From NCBI GenBank assembly GCA_029224185.1, contig CM055193.1, positions 15,102,669 through 15,166,668 of the forward strand: a stretch of 64,000 nucleotides of DNA, read 5' to 3'. Of the stretch, positions 27,401-39,230 are shown piece by piece. A model generated the notes under the pieces. It was not told the origin of the DNA. It was given only the letters and a program-made list of their open reading frames with translations, and searched no databases. The position numbers and the translations under genes were made by a program. This DNA comes from Karalla daura (lineage: Eukaryota; Chordata; Actinopteri; Chaetodontiformes; Leiognathidae). The number at the start of each line of letters is the position of its first letter. Within the stretch, counting starts at the first letter, position 1.

Positions 27401-28829
27401 CAACATTATGAGCTTGTGCTGAATCCTCAGATTGTACTTGCAGCCCGGATACTCGCTGCATAATTGTCTGTACCTACACATAGGCAACTGCTGGGGGGAA
27501 CATCAAGTCAAAATAAAAGGATTTTTCAATAAAAATGAAACATTATGTGTTGCAGTAAACCCTCCTTTTAAAGACGGGAAATATCCCTGTGTTAAATTTC
27601 CACTAATAAACACAAGAATAACACCCTCGTCTGTATTTTCTATCTGCACAGCATGCTGCTGCATCTTAAGGACAATGCTGGCTCCAGTTTAGAATAAGTT
27701 GCTCCTCTAAAACATAATGGCCCTACAGACAAATCAGAGATCCATCGGCGAAGAAAGGCACTAAATAATTTATAGCTTTAATCTGCTCACTGAGGTGTGT
27801 GGTCTTTGACAGTAATTATAAATGCAGGGAGAAATTATAGCTGAATACTTTAACTGCATTAGGAGTCATCTGATGAACAACGTGATTGCTTGCTCATTTC
27901 CAACAATAGGGGGCAAGTTGGTGTCACAGTATTCAAATCACCACAGTGCCCATGTGCTTTTTCCCATTTGCCATCAAATGTCACTTGGCCGTTATAAAAC
28001 AGAGATTTGATGGGTGGAGGTAATTGAGGACTTGATTGCTTGAAAAGAGATGAATTGCATAAAATGTTTATGAATTTAGGAGGCAATTATTTTTAATAGC
28101 CTTGAAATAATAGAGCTGGAGGAAATATGTTTAATTGTTATGATACCATCTTGCAGCAACAGCAACGGCGTTGCACGGGAAAGCAATAAAGTCTGACAAG
28201 AAGATGTATCTGTGAGGTGTATCTAAAAGTCATAACGGAACAAAAAGGCAATGCAGTGCACTGTTACAGTAGGAGGATGTTGTTCTTTGTCACCCTGAGG
28301 TTCTCTATTGATTTAAAAACCTTCAGCAGAAGAGGGAGATACTGTGGAATCTAAATGCGAGCTACTGGGTTTTATGTGCGTGTAATTTCTGGATATTTTG
28401 CTGATAATTTCCTGTTGTTTGCGCGAAGGACCTATGCAATTTGCCGTTAATTACGGTGGCACTGTGTTATTTCCTTGACAGAAAAGTCTCAGTTTAAGCC
28501 AAAGCAAGCATTCATTCATTGTTCAATTATTTATTTCCGGTTGTGTTACGCTTCATACATGTTGCCAGTGGAGAGATGACCTAAACAGAATTAATTTTGT
28601 CATATTTTTAATTGGAAGAGCTTCTAGTGTGTAATTCTTTATGGGAAATTACAATTTAATAAAGCGTTGCTGACATTTGCATAATGAAAAAAAATCATAT
28701 TGTTTTTGCCATTATGGACTTATGTTATATTGCATGTATGCATTCGCTGGCTGTGAATAACATGGATCTCATCAGACTCGCGATGTGAACATCATAAAAA
28801 GAGAATCCAAGAGGAAATAAAGATAAGCA
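24481..28829. other. AT-rich DNA just downstream of tshz2, no gene seen
   Basis: A 153-codon minus-strand frame (24658-25119) has no domain I recognise and no start or splice context. The stretch contains a TA microsatellite (26899-26926), Hox/Pbx-type TGATTGAT (25523-25530) and its complement (26870-26877), an octamer at 28675-28682, and a CTCF-like TAGGGGGCA at 27907-27915. Part may belong to a long tshz2 3' UTR. Confidence 0.4.
26899..26926. repeat. (TA)n microsatellite
   Basis: TATATA repeats with an AAA interruption. Confidence 0.9.
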
Positions 28830-28851
28830 AGCTGTTATCAAATGTTAACTC

Positions 28852-28857
28852 TTTATT
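28852..28857 (-). promoter_or_regulatory. Candidate distal poly(A) signal AATAAA
   Basis: AAATAAAG on the minus strand lies about 720 nt after the stop. The following minus-strand DNA is U-rich (complement of about 28800-28830), a better downstream context than that of the signal at 29030. Confidence 0.4.
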
Positions 28858-29029
28858 TGAATAAGTAAAAAAAGGTGCAGGTATCACAGGTATCATCTGT
28901 CTTGCTGTTATCCTTGTTGCATGAAACACACTGTTTTTTTTGTTTTCTTCTAAAATATATTTACATGTGACGTATCCTAATTAATTTTGAGCCATGTACA
29001 GAATCCGAGTCTACACTGGTGATTAAACA

Positions 29030-29035
29030 TTTATT
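29030..29035 (-). promoter_or_regulatory. Candidate proximal poly(A) signal AATAAA
   Basis: The plus strand reads TTTATT, giving AATAAA on the minus strand about 540 nt after the tshz2 stop. The downstream minus-strand sequence is not strongly GU-rich, so use of this site is uncertain. Confidence 0.35.
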
Positions 29036-29575
29036 AAAGTGCTTTTTTTTTTCTCTTCTATCATTGCAACACAAAATGTCTTTACATAGCAATACACTGT
29101 ACAGGTCTGCATGTGTGTTATCATGTGTCAGGCTACCTGTTTTAAAAGCTGCACGTCTTCCGCAGGTGAACTGTATCACAGAGGTTGTAAAGTACAATTA
29201 GTTCATTATCTTGTCTTTTGAAATACAATTGAAACTTGACATATCATACAAATAAATAGTAGTCATAGCCAGGGCTATTGCATGCAAACATCAGCAATTA
29301 TGTTTCTTCAAGCAGTAATACATTTCATTACTGGTGATGCATTTGAGCAGGGTGCAAAAAGTATCTCTTAGTGTTTCCTTATACAACTTCTACCCAGTGT
29401 GTCTTTGCCGTACTCCATGAAATGTTTCAGACGTCATAATGATGCACACTACACAACGCTATTTGGACAAAAAAAATGGTTGAAATATCTGACCCGTGTA
29501 TTAAAATGGAAAAAAAAGGGAGAAAAAGTGACGATAACATGAAAAAAAAAAAAAAAAAACCCGAAACAAAACAAA

Positions 29576-32500
29576 CTACTCCTTGTCCATTTCCACGTAC
29601 TGTGAATGGTTATCAGGAGATTTGCTGTGAGTTTTACTCAAGTGGAGCTTGACTGCGTGGTTACTGGCGAATGTCCGACAGCAGAGCTTACATTTGAACT
29701 TGGCGTCTATGTCCTCCTCGGTGACCAGGGCCTCCGTGGCTCTGACACTGAGGGCCTTCGACAGTTCTGGTTCCTCCACCTTGGTCTGGTGCTCCACCGG
29801 CATTTTGCACATGTCTTTGATCTGGAAGCCCAGGTGGGACTCCAGGTGGGTGATGAAGGAGCTGGGCGACCTGAACTGCGAGGCGCAGTCGTTGCAGTAG
29901 AAGACCGGGTGGCCCGTGTCCATGTTCTTCAGAAACTTGGTCCCTCCGGTTTTCCGCAGCTGGTACTTGACATTTGCTAACCAATGGCTTATGGTGGTCA
30001 TGGACAACCCGGTGAACTTGGAGATGTGCATCCGTTCCTGAGGGCCGAGGTCCGAGAGCAGGAATTTCCCTTCGGAGGTCTGGAAAAGGCTAGAAGCAAA
30101 CTGCGCCTGCAGGATGAGCAGGTGGCGAGGGTTCCAGTTGGACTGCCGACCTTTGCGCTTGTGGACGGAGTACACCTCGGCGGACACGTCCTCGAAGCGC
30201 CGGACGTCCGATTCCAGTTTCATGGTCGGGATCCTCGACGGGATGGAGGGTTTAGGCGTGGTGGCTTTTGGAAGAACTTTGACCATGTCTGCGATGTCCG
30301 ACAGGGCGTATTTCTGCGGCATGGGAGCGGAAGGCTGCAGCAGGGAGGAGCTCTGCTTGCTGTTTTTCGATTTGGTCAGGTCTATGGGCTGGTCATCGCT
30401 TACGTAGAGGAAGCTGTTATCGGGCCTGTTTCTCACGGCACTGCCGAGCATCAGAGCCGGCTTCTCGCTGCTACGGCTAATGTCAGCAAAAATAGACTTG
30501 GTGTGGGCAGATAGTTTATCTACTCTGGAGTTATTGGGCTTATTTGCTTTGCCCAGATGATTGTTCAGAACTGACTGCAGCGCACTAAGCGGGTTTATGC
30601 CAAGTATAGCCGGAGTGTCACTGAGAGGCTCTGAAGTAGCGCTGCGTCCATTGCTGGCAGAGGGGCTCGGTGTCTTGCCTCTGTCAGAGAAATCTGGGCT
30701 CAACTTCCCTTTGATCGCCTCACTCCCTTCATTCGCACAGTCTGCATCGAGCTTTGAAGAGGAAGAGGAATCATCCTGACAATCGCTGTCATCGTTCTCC
30801 CCCAGATCAAACTTAATATTCTGACTTTCTTTACCATCGCTAATGCCAACCTTTTCTTTTTTGATGTCCATATTTTGATGCTGTCCCTGGGGAGCCTCAG
30901 CTCCCACAGCACCGTGGTATAACTTCCCCTTTGGGGCGATCGGTCTCAGCTTGTGGTTAAATGTCTGCTTTAGCTGAGCGGGGGGAGACGCGGAGAGTGG
31001 GGCGCTTTTGATGATGCCGGAGAGCTGATAGGCAGCGTGAATGCTCGGATAGGCACTCCAGCTTGGTGTCCCTGTTTGAGCTTTATTGATGGCAGAGGCC
31101 ACTGTGTTGGCTAAAGATTTAAGAATGTCCCCTCCTCCTCCCGAGTCCTGTTCAAGATCCTCCTCACGGAGATAAGGGTACTTAAAAGCCCCATTGCCTG
31201 CCTTTTGATCCTCACTCTCTTGCTTGTCATCTTTAGCTTCGGTTTCCTCCACTTTGTCTGATGTGCCCTCCCCCTGGCTATCCTTCTCACTGCTCCCAGG
31301 GGAGAGATTTTTCGGAGACACCTTTTCTCCCTCAGTGTCACTGGCAGCGGGCTCGGCTAAACCCTGGATCTTCTCTATGGCCAGGGGGTCAAGCGCTAAC
31401 TGTTTACCCTTTTTGGAGGCAGAGTTTGTGACTTTAATGAAGTGTCCGGTGACCATCATGTGTGTGGTGAGTTGCTGGAGCGTGTCGTGGGAGCTTCCGC
31501 ACTCCATGCACTTAAGAATCTGAGATTTGCACGTCTCAAACTGCCAAGTGTAGCTGGCTCCGTTCTGATAGCCATAGCGATTGTTGTTGGCGTTGGACAG
31601 GGCAGCCCGCTGTGCCTCGGTGAAGCCGGACACGCCGGTTGTCGAGTCGGGGGAGCAGGGCCTCACCGTCTCGAAGGCGCGCTTCTTCGCTGGTGGCAAC
31701 AACTTGGGTGTGATTACGGGGATCGGCTCCTTCAAAGGCACTTTTTGGTAATGCTTAGTTTTGATCATATGGACGCTCAAATCCTGGAGCGAGTCAAAAG
31801 AGTGGCCACAGAACATGCACTTCAAAACCTTCTGCGCATCCTCTTTGCCCTCCATGTCCTGCAAATTGCGCTTCCTGGACTTGGAGGACGAGGCGGAGGC
31901 GTTGCTCTGCTTGCTGAGGTTGTTGTCCTGGTAGTGGCCGCTCTTGTTCATGTGGACGGTCAGCTCCACGAGCGTGTCGTACGCGGCGCTGCAGTCCTTG
32001 CAGCGGAATCGGCTGGCCCCCGTGAACACTGAGCCGCAGGGCTTGGTGGTTTGCCTGTACAGGTGGACAGAGCTGAAGAGGTTCGGCTTGGACGTGGGCT
32101 TTGGGGAGAGCGTCTGCTGCAGGGTCTTGGAGAGGGCGTCCTGGTGCCAGTCAAACTCGCTCTTGGAGCCTCCGTTGGTGCTGTCGCAGTTGGCTTTGCT
32201 GGTGTTTTTCTCCACTCCTATCCCCGTCCAGTAGGAATCGGAGAGGAAGTTTGCATAGGCCGCTCTCATCTTCTCCAGGCTGCCGCCCGACTCCTCCTTG
32301 TGTTTGGAGCCGCGGCTCTCGTCGTCCCGCTGGCTCTCGGGGGGCGAGGAACTTTTGAAGTCTGAGAGTCTGTCGCTGCTGTCGCTAAGGCGTGACTCCA
32401 GCTCGGCCTCCTGATTGGAAAGGACACTGATGGGAGAGTTCTGGTTGCTGTAGGTGTTGGTGCTCTTGTTGTCGAGCTCCCTGTCCTCAGACACTTTGGG

Positions 32501-32601
32501 GCTGGTCTTCTCCGAGCATTCCTCTTCGGTCTGAGCGTCGTTCTCCCCGTCTTCCTCGGCGACGGCATCTTGAAGGGCGCCGTCTTCATCCGGCATGTAC
32601 A
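29576..32601 (-). CDS. tshz2: Teashirt zinc finger homeobox 2, terminal coding exon
   Basis: This is a nuclear DNA-binding regulator of the teashirt family, which mostly act as repressors in axial, limb, kidney and neural patterning. Residues are numbered from the split codon at 32602-32600. The N-terminus (4-45) is acidic. C2H2 finger 1 uses C201/C204/H217/H223, finger 2 C262/C265/H278/H284 and finger 3 C365/C368/H381/H387. A family block containing PSWSAYPSIHAAYQ lies near 513-526, and PIDLT (739-743) fits a CtBP-binding motif. The atypical homeodomain spans about 815-885 and includes SHWLANVKYQLRK. C-terminal fingers use C903/C906/H919/H923 and C971/C974/H987/H992. The wording ALSDIADMVKVLPKATTPKP and the RRFEDVS segment match TSHZ2 rather than TSHZ1 or TSHZ3 as I recall them. 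The apparent GTG start is a splice artefact: AG at 32603-32602 is an acceptor and TAC (Tyr) is the first whole codon. The stop is TAG at 29578-29576. About 14 N-terminal residues should come from an upstream exon. No frameshift or internal stop is present. Confidence 0.94.
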
Positions 32602-32630
32602 CTGGAGAGAGGAAGAGAGGTGGAAATTAG
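32602..32630 (-). promoter_or_regulatory. tshz2: 3' splice site of tshz2 terminal exon
   Basis: Read on the minus strand, a pyrimidine tract (complement of 32604-32620) runs into CCAG with the AG at 32603-32602. A branch-point-like CTAAT is centred on the A at 32627, about 24 nt upstream. The exon then begins TG TAC ATG, so the intron interrupts a codon after its first base. Tyr as the first complete residue agrees with the Tyr that follows the exon 1 block in mammalian TSHZ proteins as I recall them. Confidence 0.85.
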
Positions 32631-32639
32631 CGGGTGAGA

Positions 32640-34137
32640 ACAACTGGGCAACAGCAGTTTCAGTGATAGCATCGTTTCACTTCCAAGGCGCATCTTTTTT
32701 TAGACAAGCACCGGGAAGAGATGTTTCGCGAGAAGTCACAGGCGCCGTTTACGACAGCGTGATGGCGGCCGTTCGGAGCCCTGGGAGGTTGAGGAGTGCG
32801 GCCGGACATAATGTCTTTGCTAACAGACTGCTGCCGGTGTAGCAGCGCCATGTGATTCACGACAGGCCATTGACTTAGTGCTGTGTCCAAGGTTTTCCTG
32901 GCCTCAAGTTGAGATGTTTACAGCGATCATTGGGCACTGAGTGACAAAAGGAAATTGATTCTTCTGGGGCCCGTTAAGTGTTATTGTAAATGACCTATTC
33001 CATAGTGATTATGGATGCCTCAAAACTGCAATAAAAATGTATGCCTTCTGGTCTTGATAACACCTCAGCCTCCCCGAAGCCACGTGTGAGGGATGGCTTA
33101 ACACAAACCCAGACATTTTAATATCCCGCACGGCTCCATCAATAAATTAAAAGTCTTGACAGAAAAAGATGAGAAAACACTGCTCGAGAAGACATTTACC
33201 CATTTAGCACGGTAAAAATACGTTTCAAATGTGAACGCGTATGCTGATGAAGATGTTGATCAAGCGGGTGGAGGGGCTGATTCAATTATCAGCGTTAAAA
33301 CTAGACAATTTCAAAAAAAAAAAAAAAAAAAATCGCTGGCAATCTGTCACGTCATTATATTTTCCCTGACAGTCTCATAAACAGCAATTACTCCTTTCAT
33401 TATTCACCTGTTCGTTCTCCCAACTCATAGAGCACAAACATTATTGCTTCAATTAACAGATAATTAAACAACAGTATTTCTAATTGACACATTTCCCATC
33501 ATCCAATTAGTGGAAACTCTGACTCAGCATGGAGGGCTGTTTTCGTGTGGCTGCGGGGCCAGCTCCACGTGACGCCACCCTCGGAAGATTCAAGTGTCCG
33601 TCCTGACAATAAGCATTTCCCATGATTTAAAATCGAGCCGTCCGACAACCCACGCAACCATATCCCAACTGATGTTTGCATATCTTTTGAAGGCATCCTG
33701 AAATAAACGCAGTTTGTCAGTGTTGTCACATATCTGAGATATTTTCCGCCTCATAGTCATGCCGGAAAATGTGCATTTTGGGAGAGATGTGGCAGATGCG
33801 CTCTGAGTTAAATATGAATAGGACATAACAGCCCTGTCCGGGCACTTATGCGTTTCACGTGGTTAATATTTCTTTTCTGAATAGAGGGCACCGCATGTGG
33901 GGAAGGCTGAAGCCGAGCACTCAGGAGTCCCACACTGGGCGGCCCATAGAACAGCTTCCCTTCTTTGCCTTCTGAAAATAAGACTTTTTTTTATCAATAT
34001 TTCACAAGTGCCTCAAGAGAAACCCTGGAGGTGAATTGCCTACCAGCTAATGGACGGAGATGGAGATGGGATTCGGACTTTCAAAACAAACATGGAGAAT
34101 GGGGCTCCGTGAACAAGAGCCTGTGCACACTCTCCCT

Positions 34138-34139
<2 letters not shown>
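32640..34139. other. Intronic DNA adjoining the tshz2 exon, no exon seen
   Basis: Repeat-poor sequence with a 20-base A run at 33313-33332. The segment 33340-33500 (CAATTACTCC, TCAATTAACAG, CCAATTAG) is dense in homeodomain-type sites and could be regulatory. Confidence 0.4.

Positions 34140-34202
<63 letters not shown>
34140..34202. repeat. (CA)n microsatellite, about 31 units
   Basis: Perfect CA dinucleotides over about 62 bases, followed by imperfect CACTCACAC. Confidence 0.97.
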
Positions 34203-34209
<7 letters not shown>

Positions 34210-34214
34210 CACAC

Positions 34215-36219
34215 CCAGGAGTCCCAATGTGCTGTGACCTTGATCCACTGCAAGAGGGATGTTGTGATTGGCCAACCGAGATCCGTGATGGCCTCCAAAA
34301 CACCCTTGATGCTAAGGGAGAGAGTTGTCAAGAGCACAGAGGTATGTTTTATTTATAGTCTTATATATAGTATTCACAGTGAGGGAGAACACCAATGGCT
34401 ATGACAAGCTCCCAGCTGATGTCCTCTCTCTTCAAAGTCGTCACTAAAACTGAAGGACTGACATGTACTTGTGGAGATGAGCATTTTTCCAGTCCGGCGA
34501 CGCTTTAATAGAAATGGCTCATTCCTACTATGTAAAAGCTATTTCCTGCATATTTTATGTATCTTAAAATTCACCAATACACGCAGCTCACTTTCCCCAA
34601 CCCTATTTGTGAGATGGATGTGTCTTGCACAAAAGGAGGGCCAAGTACTGTTTTCCTGGAAATAGCCACTTAGATGTGGCGTAGTTATATCAGTTTTAAT
34701 GTGAATGTTTGTGCCTTATCGTGGTTTTTGAGGATGGAATTGACAGAGATTAACAGCTGCCCTTCCTGCTGTTCTATGCCTTTCTATCAGATGCCCTAAG
34801 AAGCAGACATCCAGAGGCACCAATTAACCTTCTGGCAGGGATCACTCTGAGATACCCGCGTGTCTAACTCTGCTTCCCACTCCATTTGTAACCGTGCTTC
34901 GCCAGCTCTTGGTCTACCACAGCACCGCAGCCATGCCAGGCTGCATTACTCTTTTAACGCCAGATCACATTCAAGGACAACGCCACAAGAAACGAAAAAA
35001 GCAAACAGGCGAAAGGTCACGATATTTTACGACAAACAAGTTTGTCAAGATTACAGGGTAAACTGACGGGACGCTCTGCGAGACGTCATTGTTCAAAGCT
35101 GAGGAGCTGACGCGTCGTCGTGTAGAGCAAACGCGAGGGATGGCAGGCGCAGGAAAAAATTAGGAAACGCTGGCTTCGAAAATGTCGTCTCCGAGGCAAA
35201 GTAAGGCAACTCCCAGCGTAACTAGCCTCAGAAAACAAGAGGCTGGCATGCCTTGCCTGAGATTTAGCATGTCATAAACTGCTGTAAAGCCTCCAATCTG
35301 TGTCACTACAAATTTATATCTTCAGACAGAGATATGCAAAGGTCAAAAAACCTGAGGTGTCCATCATAAATCAGGCAGTTGAAGTGTTTATAACCTTTAT
35401 CCGTTAGAACAGACTCTTGGCATAGCGAGGCCTGGATTTACAGAAGCAGGAGCCTGTTTCAGAGCCAAAAGGCCCCCCCCCCGCCCCTCGCTACATCTAG
35501 AGAAACCAGCTAACTGCATAGGAAATAGTCGATTACATTTACTGCTACGTTCGCGGCTGCGTTCTGTCCAGCTGGAGTGCTGCTAAACGCTTACATGACA
35601 ATATATTTACAACTCAACTTGAGGCATTAGTATCTCGCATGGAGTTCAATCCCCTCTCCCGTGTGGAAACGGGGCCTATTCAAAATGTGTCAATCACGCC
35701 GCGCACACGTGTGTGCCAGCTGTGGAGCAGCGCTCCGCTTCCAGCGCGAGCGCGGCCAGTAGAAACTTTTGTGAATTTGAGAACATCAACATTTATCCCC
35801 TGAAAGGTCAACATTTCCTCCATTAATCTGACAAGCCACAGAGAGTTAGCAGCCTGAGGAGCTTAGCTAATGGACAGCTGCAATACCCAGCGCAGGACTT
35901 TGCGAGTATCCGAGGTAACACTATCTTCAGAGAAGATTGGGTAATTCATAGGTGCCAGTGACAGGTCTGCACGTCTGTGCCACTTTCCCCAGCGCTCTCT
36001 GGTTGTCTCAAGCTACAGTTTTTGCTGCTCGCAAATCAATATCTCTTTTTACTTCTCATTGATTGCCTAGTGGTGGGACCAACCTAAGCAGGACTGTTAT
36101 GACATTTCTAGATTTCCCCCTGTCCTTGGAACAATCAATTACACGCGCATGGCAATCAAAACCTCTTTGCAAAATGAACCTGCTCCATGACATTTTCATC
36201 TCCCGGATTTATGCCATGT
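34215..36219. other. Intronic, no exon seen
   Basis: Mixed-composition sequence without recognised repeats. A C9 run lies at about 35474-35482. CpG frequency rises between 35.0 and 35.8 kb. Confidence 0.4.
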
Positions 36220-36290
36220 AGAGAGAGGAGAGAGGAGGAGAAAAAAAAGAGGAGGGAGGGGAGGAGGAGGGAAAAAAAAGGAAAGACGAA
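36220..36290. repeat. Purine-rich AGAGG/GGAGG tract
   Basis: A plus-strand purine low-complexity tract with two A8 runs. Confidence 0.8.
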
Positions 36291-36389
36291 GGAGGCCTGC
36301 TGGATAGTGAGAGAACACGCTAACAACGCGGGTCAGGATCAGTGAACAATCTCCAGGCTGTCTGAGTAACTATCATCTGCTTTTCACTC

Positions 36390-37170
36390 ACGTGGAAGCA
36401 ATGTGCCCAATTAATTGTGTCTGTGCATTTTAAAAAACACTTAGTCACCGCGCTCATCTGTTGTTATAAATAGGTGTGAAATGTCAGTCAAAAAGTACGC
36501 GGCGTGCAAAGCATAATTCCAGAAGTTGTGTGAAGCTCTTTTGTGCCTGCAATGTTGGAGGCAGGCTGGCGTGTTTGTACAAAGTCACCGCGATGTGATT
36601 TCCTCTGTGAGCTATCATTAGAATGAGACGCGCATGTCACAGGGTTTAATATTTGACAGTGATATCTGACTAACTGGGTGAGCGGCGCACGTCAGGATCA
36701 AATGGATACATTGTCAGACATCCCGATGATAGTCTTGATGACACATCTGAAGTTAAAAGTCTGAACCGAATCACATGAGGAATGGCGAAGAGCTAATTCC
36801 GAGCCCCGGAGCCATCTGTAAAGATCTGTAAACACCTCTCCCTTCATTGTTCCCTGTCAGGAAACAGTCTCCCCGAGCCCAAGGACACCGAAGAGTAAAG
36901 AGAGAACAATCACACTCGGGCTGCTCCCTTTGACAAATTGTATCTGGAGGTTAATTGATATCACAGAGTAAAATAGTTTTTTGACTGGCTTTTAAATAGG
37001 AATGTGTCATTAGCTCCCATCGCACCCATTATTTCATTCCACCACTCTTAAATGAGTCAAATGATGCCCTCAGCAGGCTTCAAAACCACGCAGACACGCT
37101 GTAATTAAGTCTATAGCATGTTGCATTCGCCTTTAAATGGCTATTAACGCCAGTGTGGCGCGCCGTCTGT
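36390..37170. other. Candidate conserved non-coding cluster
   Basis: Repeat-free, motif-dense sequence. 36420-36600 includes TTATAAATAGG, ATGTCAGTCA and GCATAATTCC. 37000-37160 includes TTAAATGAGTCAAATGATG, GCTGTAATTAAGTC and CTTTAAATGGC. It resembles enhancer clusters in introns of developmental genes. Conservation was not tested. Confidence 0.3.
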
Positions 37171-37745
37171 TTAAAAGAGGAAAAACATGAAATAAAAGGA
37201 GCGATACATAGGTTCAACAGTTAAAGGTGGGTTGAGGAGCAGCCACCAAGCCCCACGGAGCGGTTCCGCCCCATCTTTCTGAGGCTTTGGCAACAAAACC
37301 ATGAGACACAGGCCCTCATGTTAATTTCTGTATGCATGAAGGAGATGTTACTTAAAGCACATTACTTACTTCACTAAACACAAGCTATTCATGCAGATAA
37401 ATGCCTTGCTTTCGTACACCCTCAGCTTTAATATTTAATCGCCTAATATAATCAAATGAGAACTCGGCGGCTCAAAAAAGACGCGGACAACTCGGGGACA
37501 GATTGTGAACACAGCACACGGCGCAATGTGTTCAGATGGACCCGGAGCCAGATTAATATGATAGGATCGCAAATATGACACCATATCCTGCCATCTGGCT
37601 GTTCATTTGGGCAAAAATGATCACAATAATTATGGCAATTAATCAAAAATGTTTTCACAACCAACATTCTGTTAACTAAAAACACGGAGAACTTTGGATC
37701 GCTGGAGCGCCGCGCGAGGCGGACGCACAAAGGAGCCATCGGAGG

Positions 37746-37746
<1 letters not shown>

Positions 37747-37778
<32 letters not shown>
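37747..37778. repeat. G32 homopolymer run
   Basis: Thirty-two consecutive G on the plus strand, preceded by GGAGGC. Such a run can form G-quadruplexes and is often unreliable in assemblies. A C16 run lies 168 bases downstream. Confidence 0.9.
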
Positions 37779-37780
<2 letters not shown>

Positions 37781-37920
37781 GCGGCCTCCCAGCGCGCTTA
37801 ACCTGCATCAGAGCTCCGCTGTACGCCGGCACGCAAACGTGGGAATTTCTTAAAGGGGGCGTCGTGCCGATTCCTAATCATTACGTTTACTGAGCCACAT
37901 CAGATACCCCGCCTGGAGCT

Positions 37921-37968
37921 CCAGAAGCCCCCCTCCCGCCCCCTCGCCCCCCCCCCCCCCCCTCCTCC
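37921..37968. repeat. C-rich tract with C16 run
   Basis: CCCCCCTCCCGCCCCCTCG followed by 16 C (37947-37962). It is complementary in sense to the upstream G32 run. Confidence 0.9.
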
Positions 37969-38186
37969 GTGATGTCACCCGGCGACGCTGCTCCTTTTGA
38001 TGCCTACTAGAAGCTTCTGCTCGGAGACGCATCAGACGGCCCGCTGCCTAATTGGAAGTGAGCGGTGGGAGAGCTTTGCAATCTGCACTCCAGCACCTAA
38101 GTCATCACTTTGAACGTGCCACAGCCGTCGCATCGCATGCAGTTGCCTGGTGTTGCATCTCACCAAAGGGCCCCCCTATCAGCGGC

Positions 38187-38242
38187 GGCACAAACACACA
38201 CACACACATATTTATATAAATATGTGTATATATATATATATG
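38187..38242. repeat. (AC)n/(TA)n compound microsatellite
   Basis: ACACACAC at about 38191-38208, then TATATT/ATATGTG, and a TA array ending at 38241. Confidence 0.9.
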
Positions 38243-38959
38243 CGCTCCTGAAGCACCCGTCCTGTCCGCGAGACACTCGGCAGAACGGCGTCGCTCAGCG
38301 GCTTACAAGTCGGGCTGCTCGGAATTATAAAACGCCGGGCGAAACCTGATTCAACTGAACATGAAATCTTATCTTCGCAAATGCAATAATGTTTAAGAGG
38401 CATGAATTCAACGGCACGTTCATTATTCAGGATTGCAGTAGTGTTGAGCGGCAAGGTCTCAGTCACGCAGTGCTGCCGCTGCTTCTCTCACTAGCTTTAC
38501 TTTTCGCGTTGGGATTACACGGGAAGCGTAATTGGGCGATCTGAGCAGATCCTGCGTTATCACAGGGCAGCGACGTAGTGCTGCCCGTGTGTTAATTTAA
38601 TGAGAGCGCAACAACCGGTTCTCACACTTTCACCATGTTGTTGATGCCTCACTTTTTTCCCTCGCGGAGCGGCACTCATACTCTTCCCGGCTGCGTTTAA
38701 CCTCGCTGCCAATCTGAGGGCACAGGAACTCCGCGCCACACAAAAGGCCGCCGATATCGCGAAACCAGAGCAAATAAATCCCAAACTATCTGCATGGCCA
38801 GACGGCACTAAAGTCAGAAAACGCCATTTATTCATTCTTTTTTTTTGCTGGGGTGAACAAACCCTTTTAAATTCCACTCTGCTGAATGAGCAGCATTGTG
38901 CTGCCTCTTTATCGCGTGCGCAGCCCGACCGTCTCCTATTTGTCCCACTCCGCTAACAA

Positions 38960-39230
38960 GGGAAAGGTAAATATAAACAATTTTGGCGAGCGCGCGGGAT
39001 AACGTTACAACTGAAGAGGCTTAAAAGCCTCGGTGTGTATTTGTCAGCCCGCAGACGATCCTTCCCGCCCCCCCCCCGAAGTGATACGGAGTTCCAGTCG
39101 GCGGAGCAGAAGCGGGGGGCGGCTGCGTTTTCCGGCGTGGCGGGAGGGGAGGGCGAGCCTCGCGCCGCTCTGTCACTCGCTCTCTGAGAGCCCCGTGACA
39201 CGACCTCTCCAGGAGCGACATGATGGGGTC
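38960..39230. other. CpG-rich island-like segment
   Basis: Many CpG dinucleotides within about 270 bases (GCGAGCGCGCGGG, GGCGTGGCGGGAG, CCTCGCGCCGC). It lies within presumed intron 1, so it may be an alternative promoter or a Polycomb-type CpG island. Judged by eye, with no ratio computed. Confidence 0.4.

Larger units (their letters stand above)
28830..29575 (-). other. tshz2: Probable tshz2 3' UTR
   Basis: This AT-rich stretch lies immediately 3' of the tshz2 stop on the minus strand. It begins with an 18-base A run on the plus strand (29542-29559), so the transcript would carry a U tract just after the stop. It contains a Pumilio-type TGTAAATA (complement of 28958-28965), an AU-rich TATTTATTT (complement of 29250-29258) and two candidate AATAAA signals. 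The true end is unknown and the UTR may extend further toward lower coordinates, because TSHZ genes often have long 3' UTRs. Confidence 0.5.

Noticed and set aside
31442..32032. 196-codon plus-strand open frame opposite the tshz2 exon, and a 176-codon one at 29984-30514
   Set aside because: Both are antisense shadows of the conserved tshz2 coding sequence, with no domains and no independent evidence of transcription.
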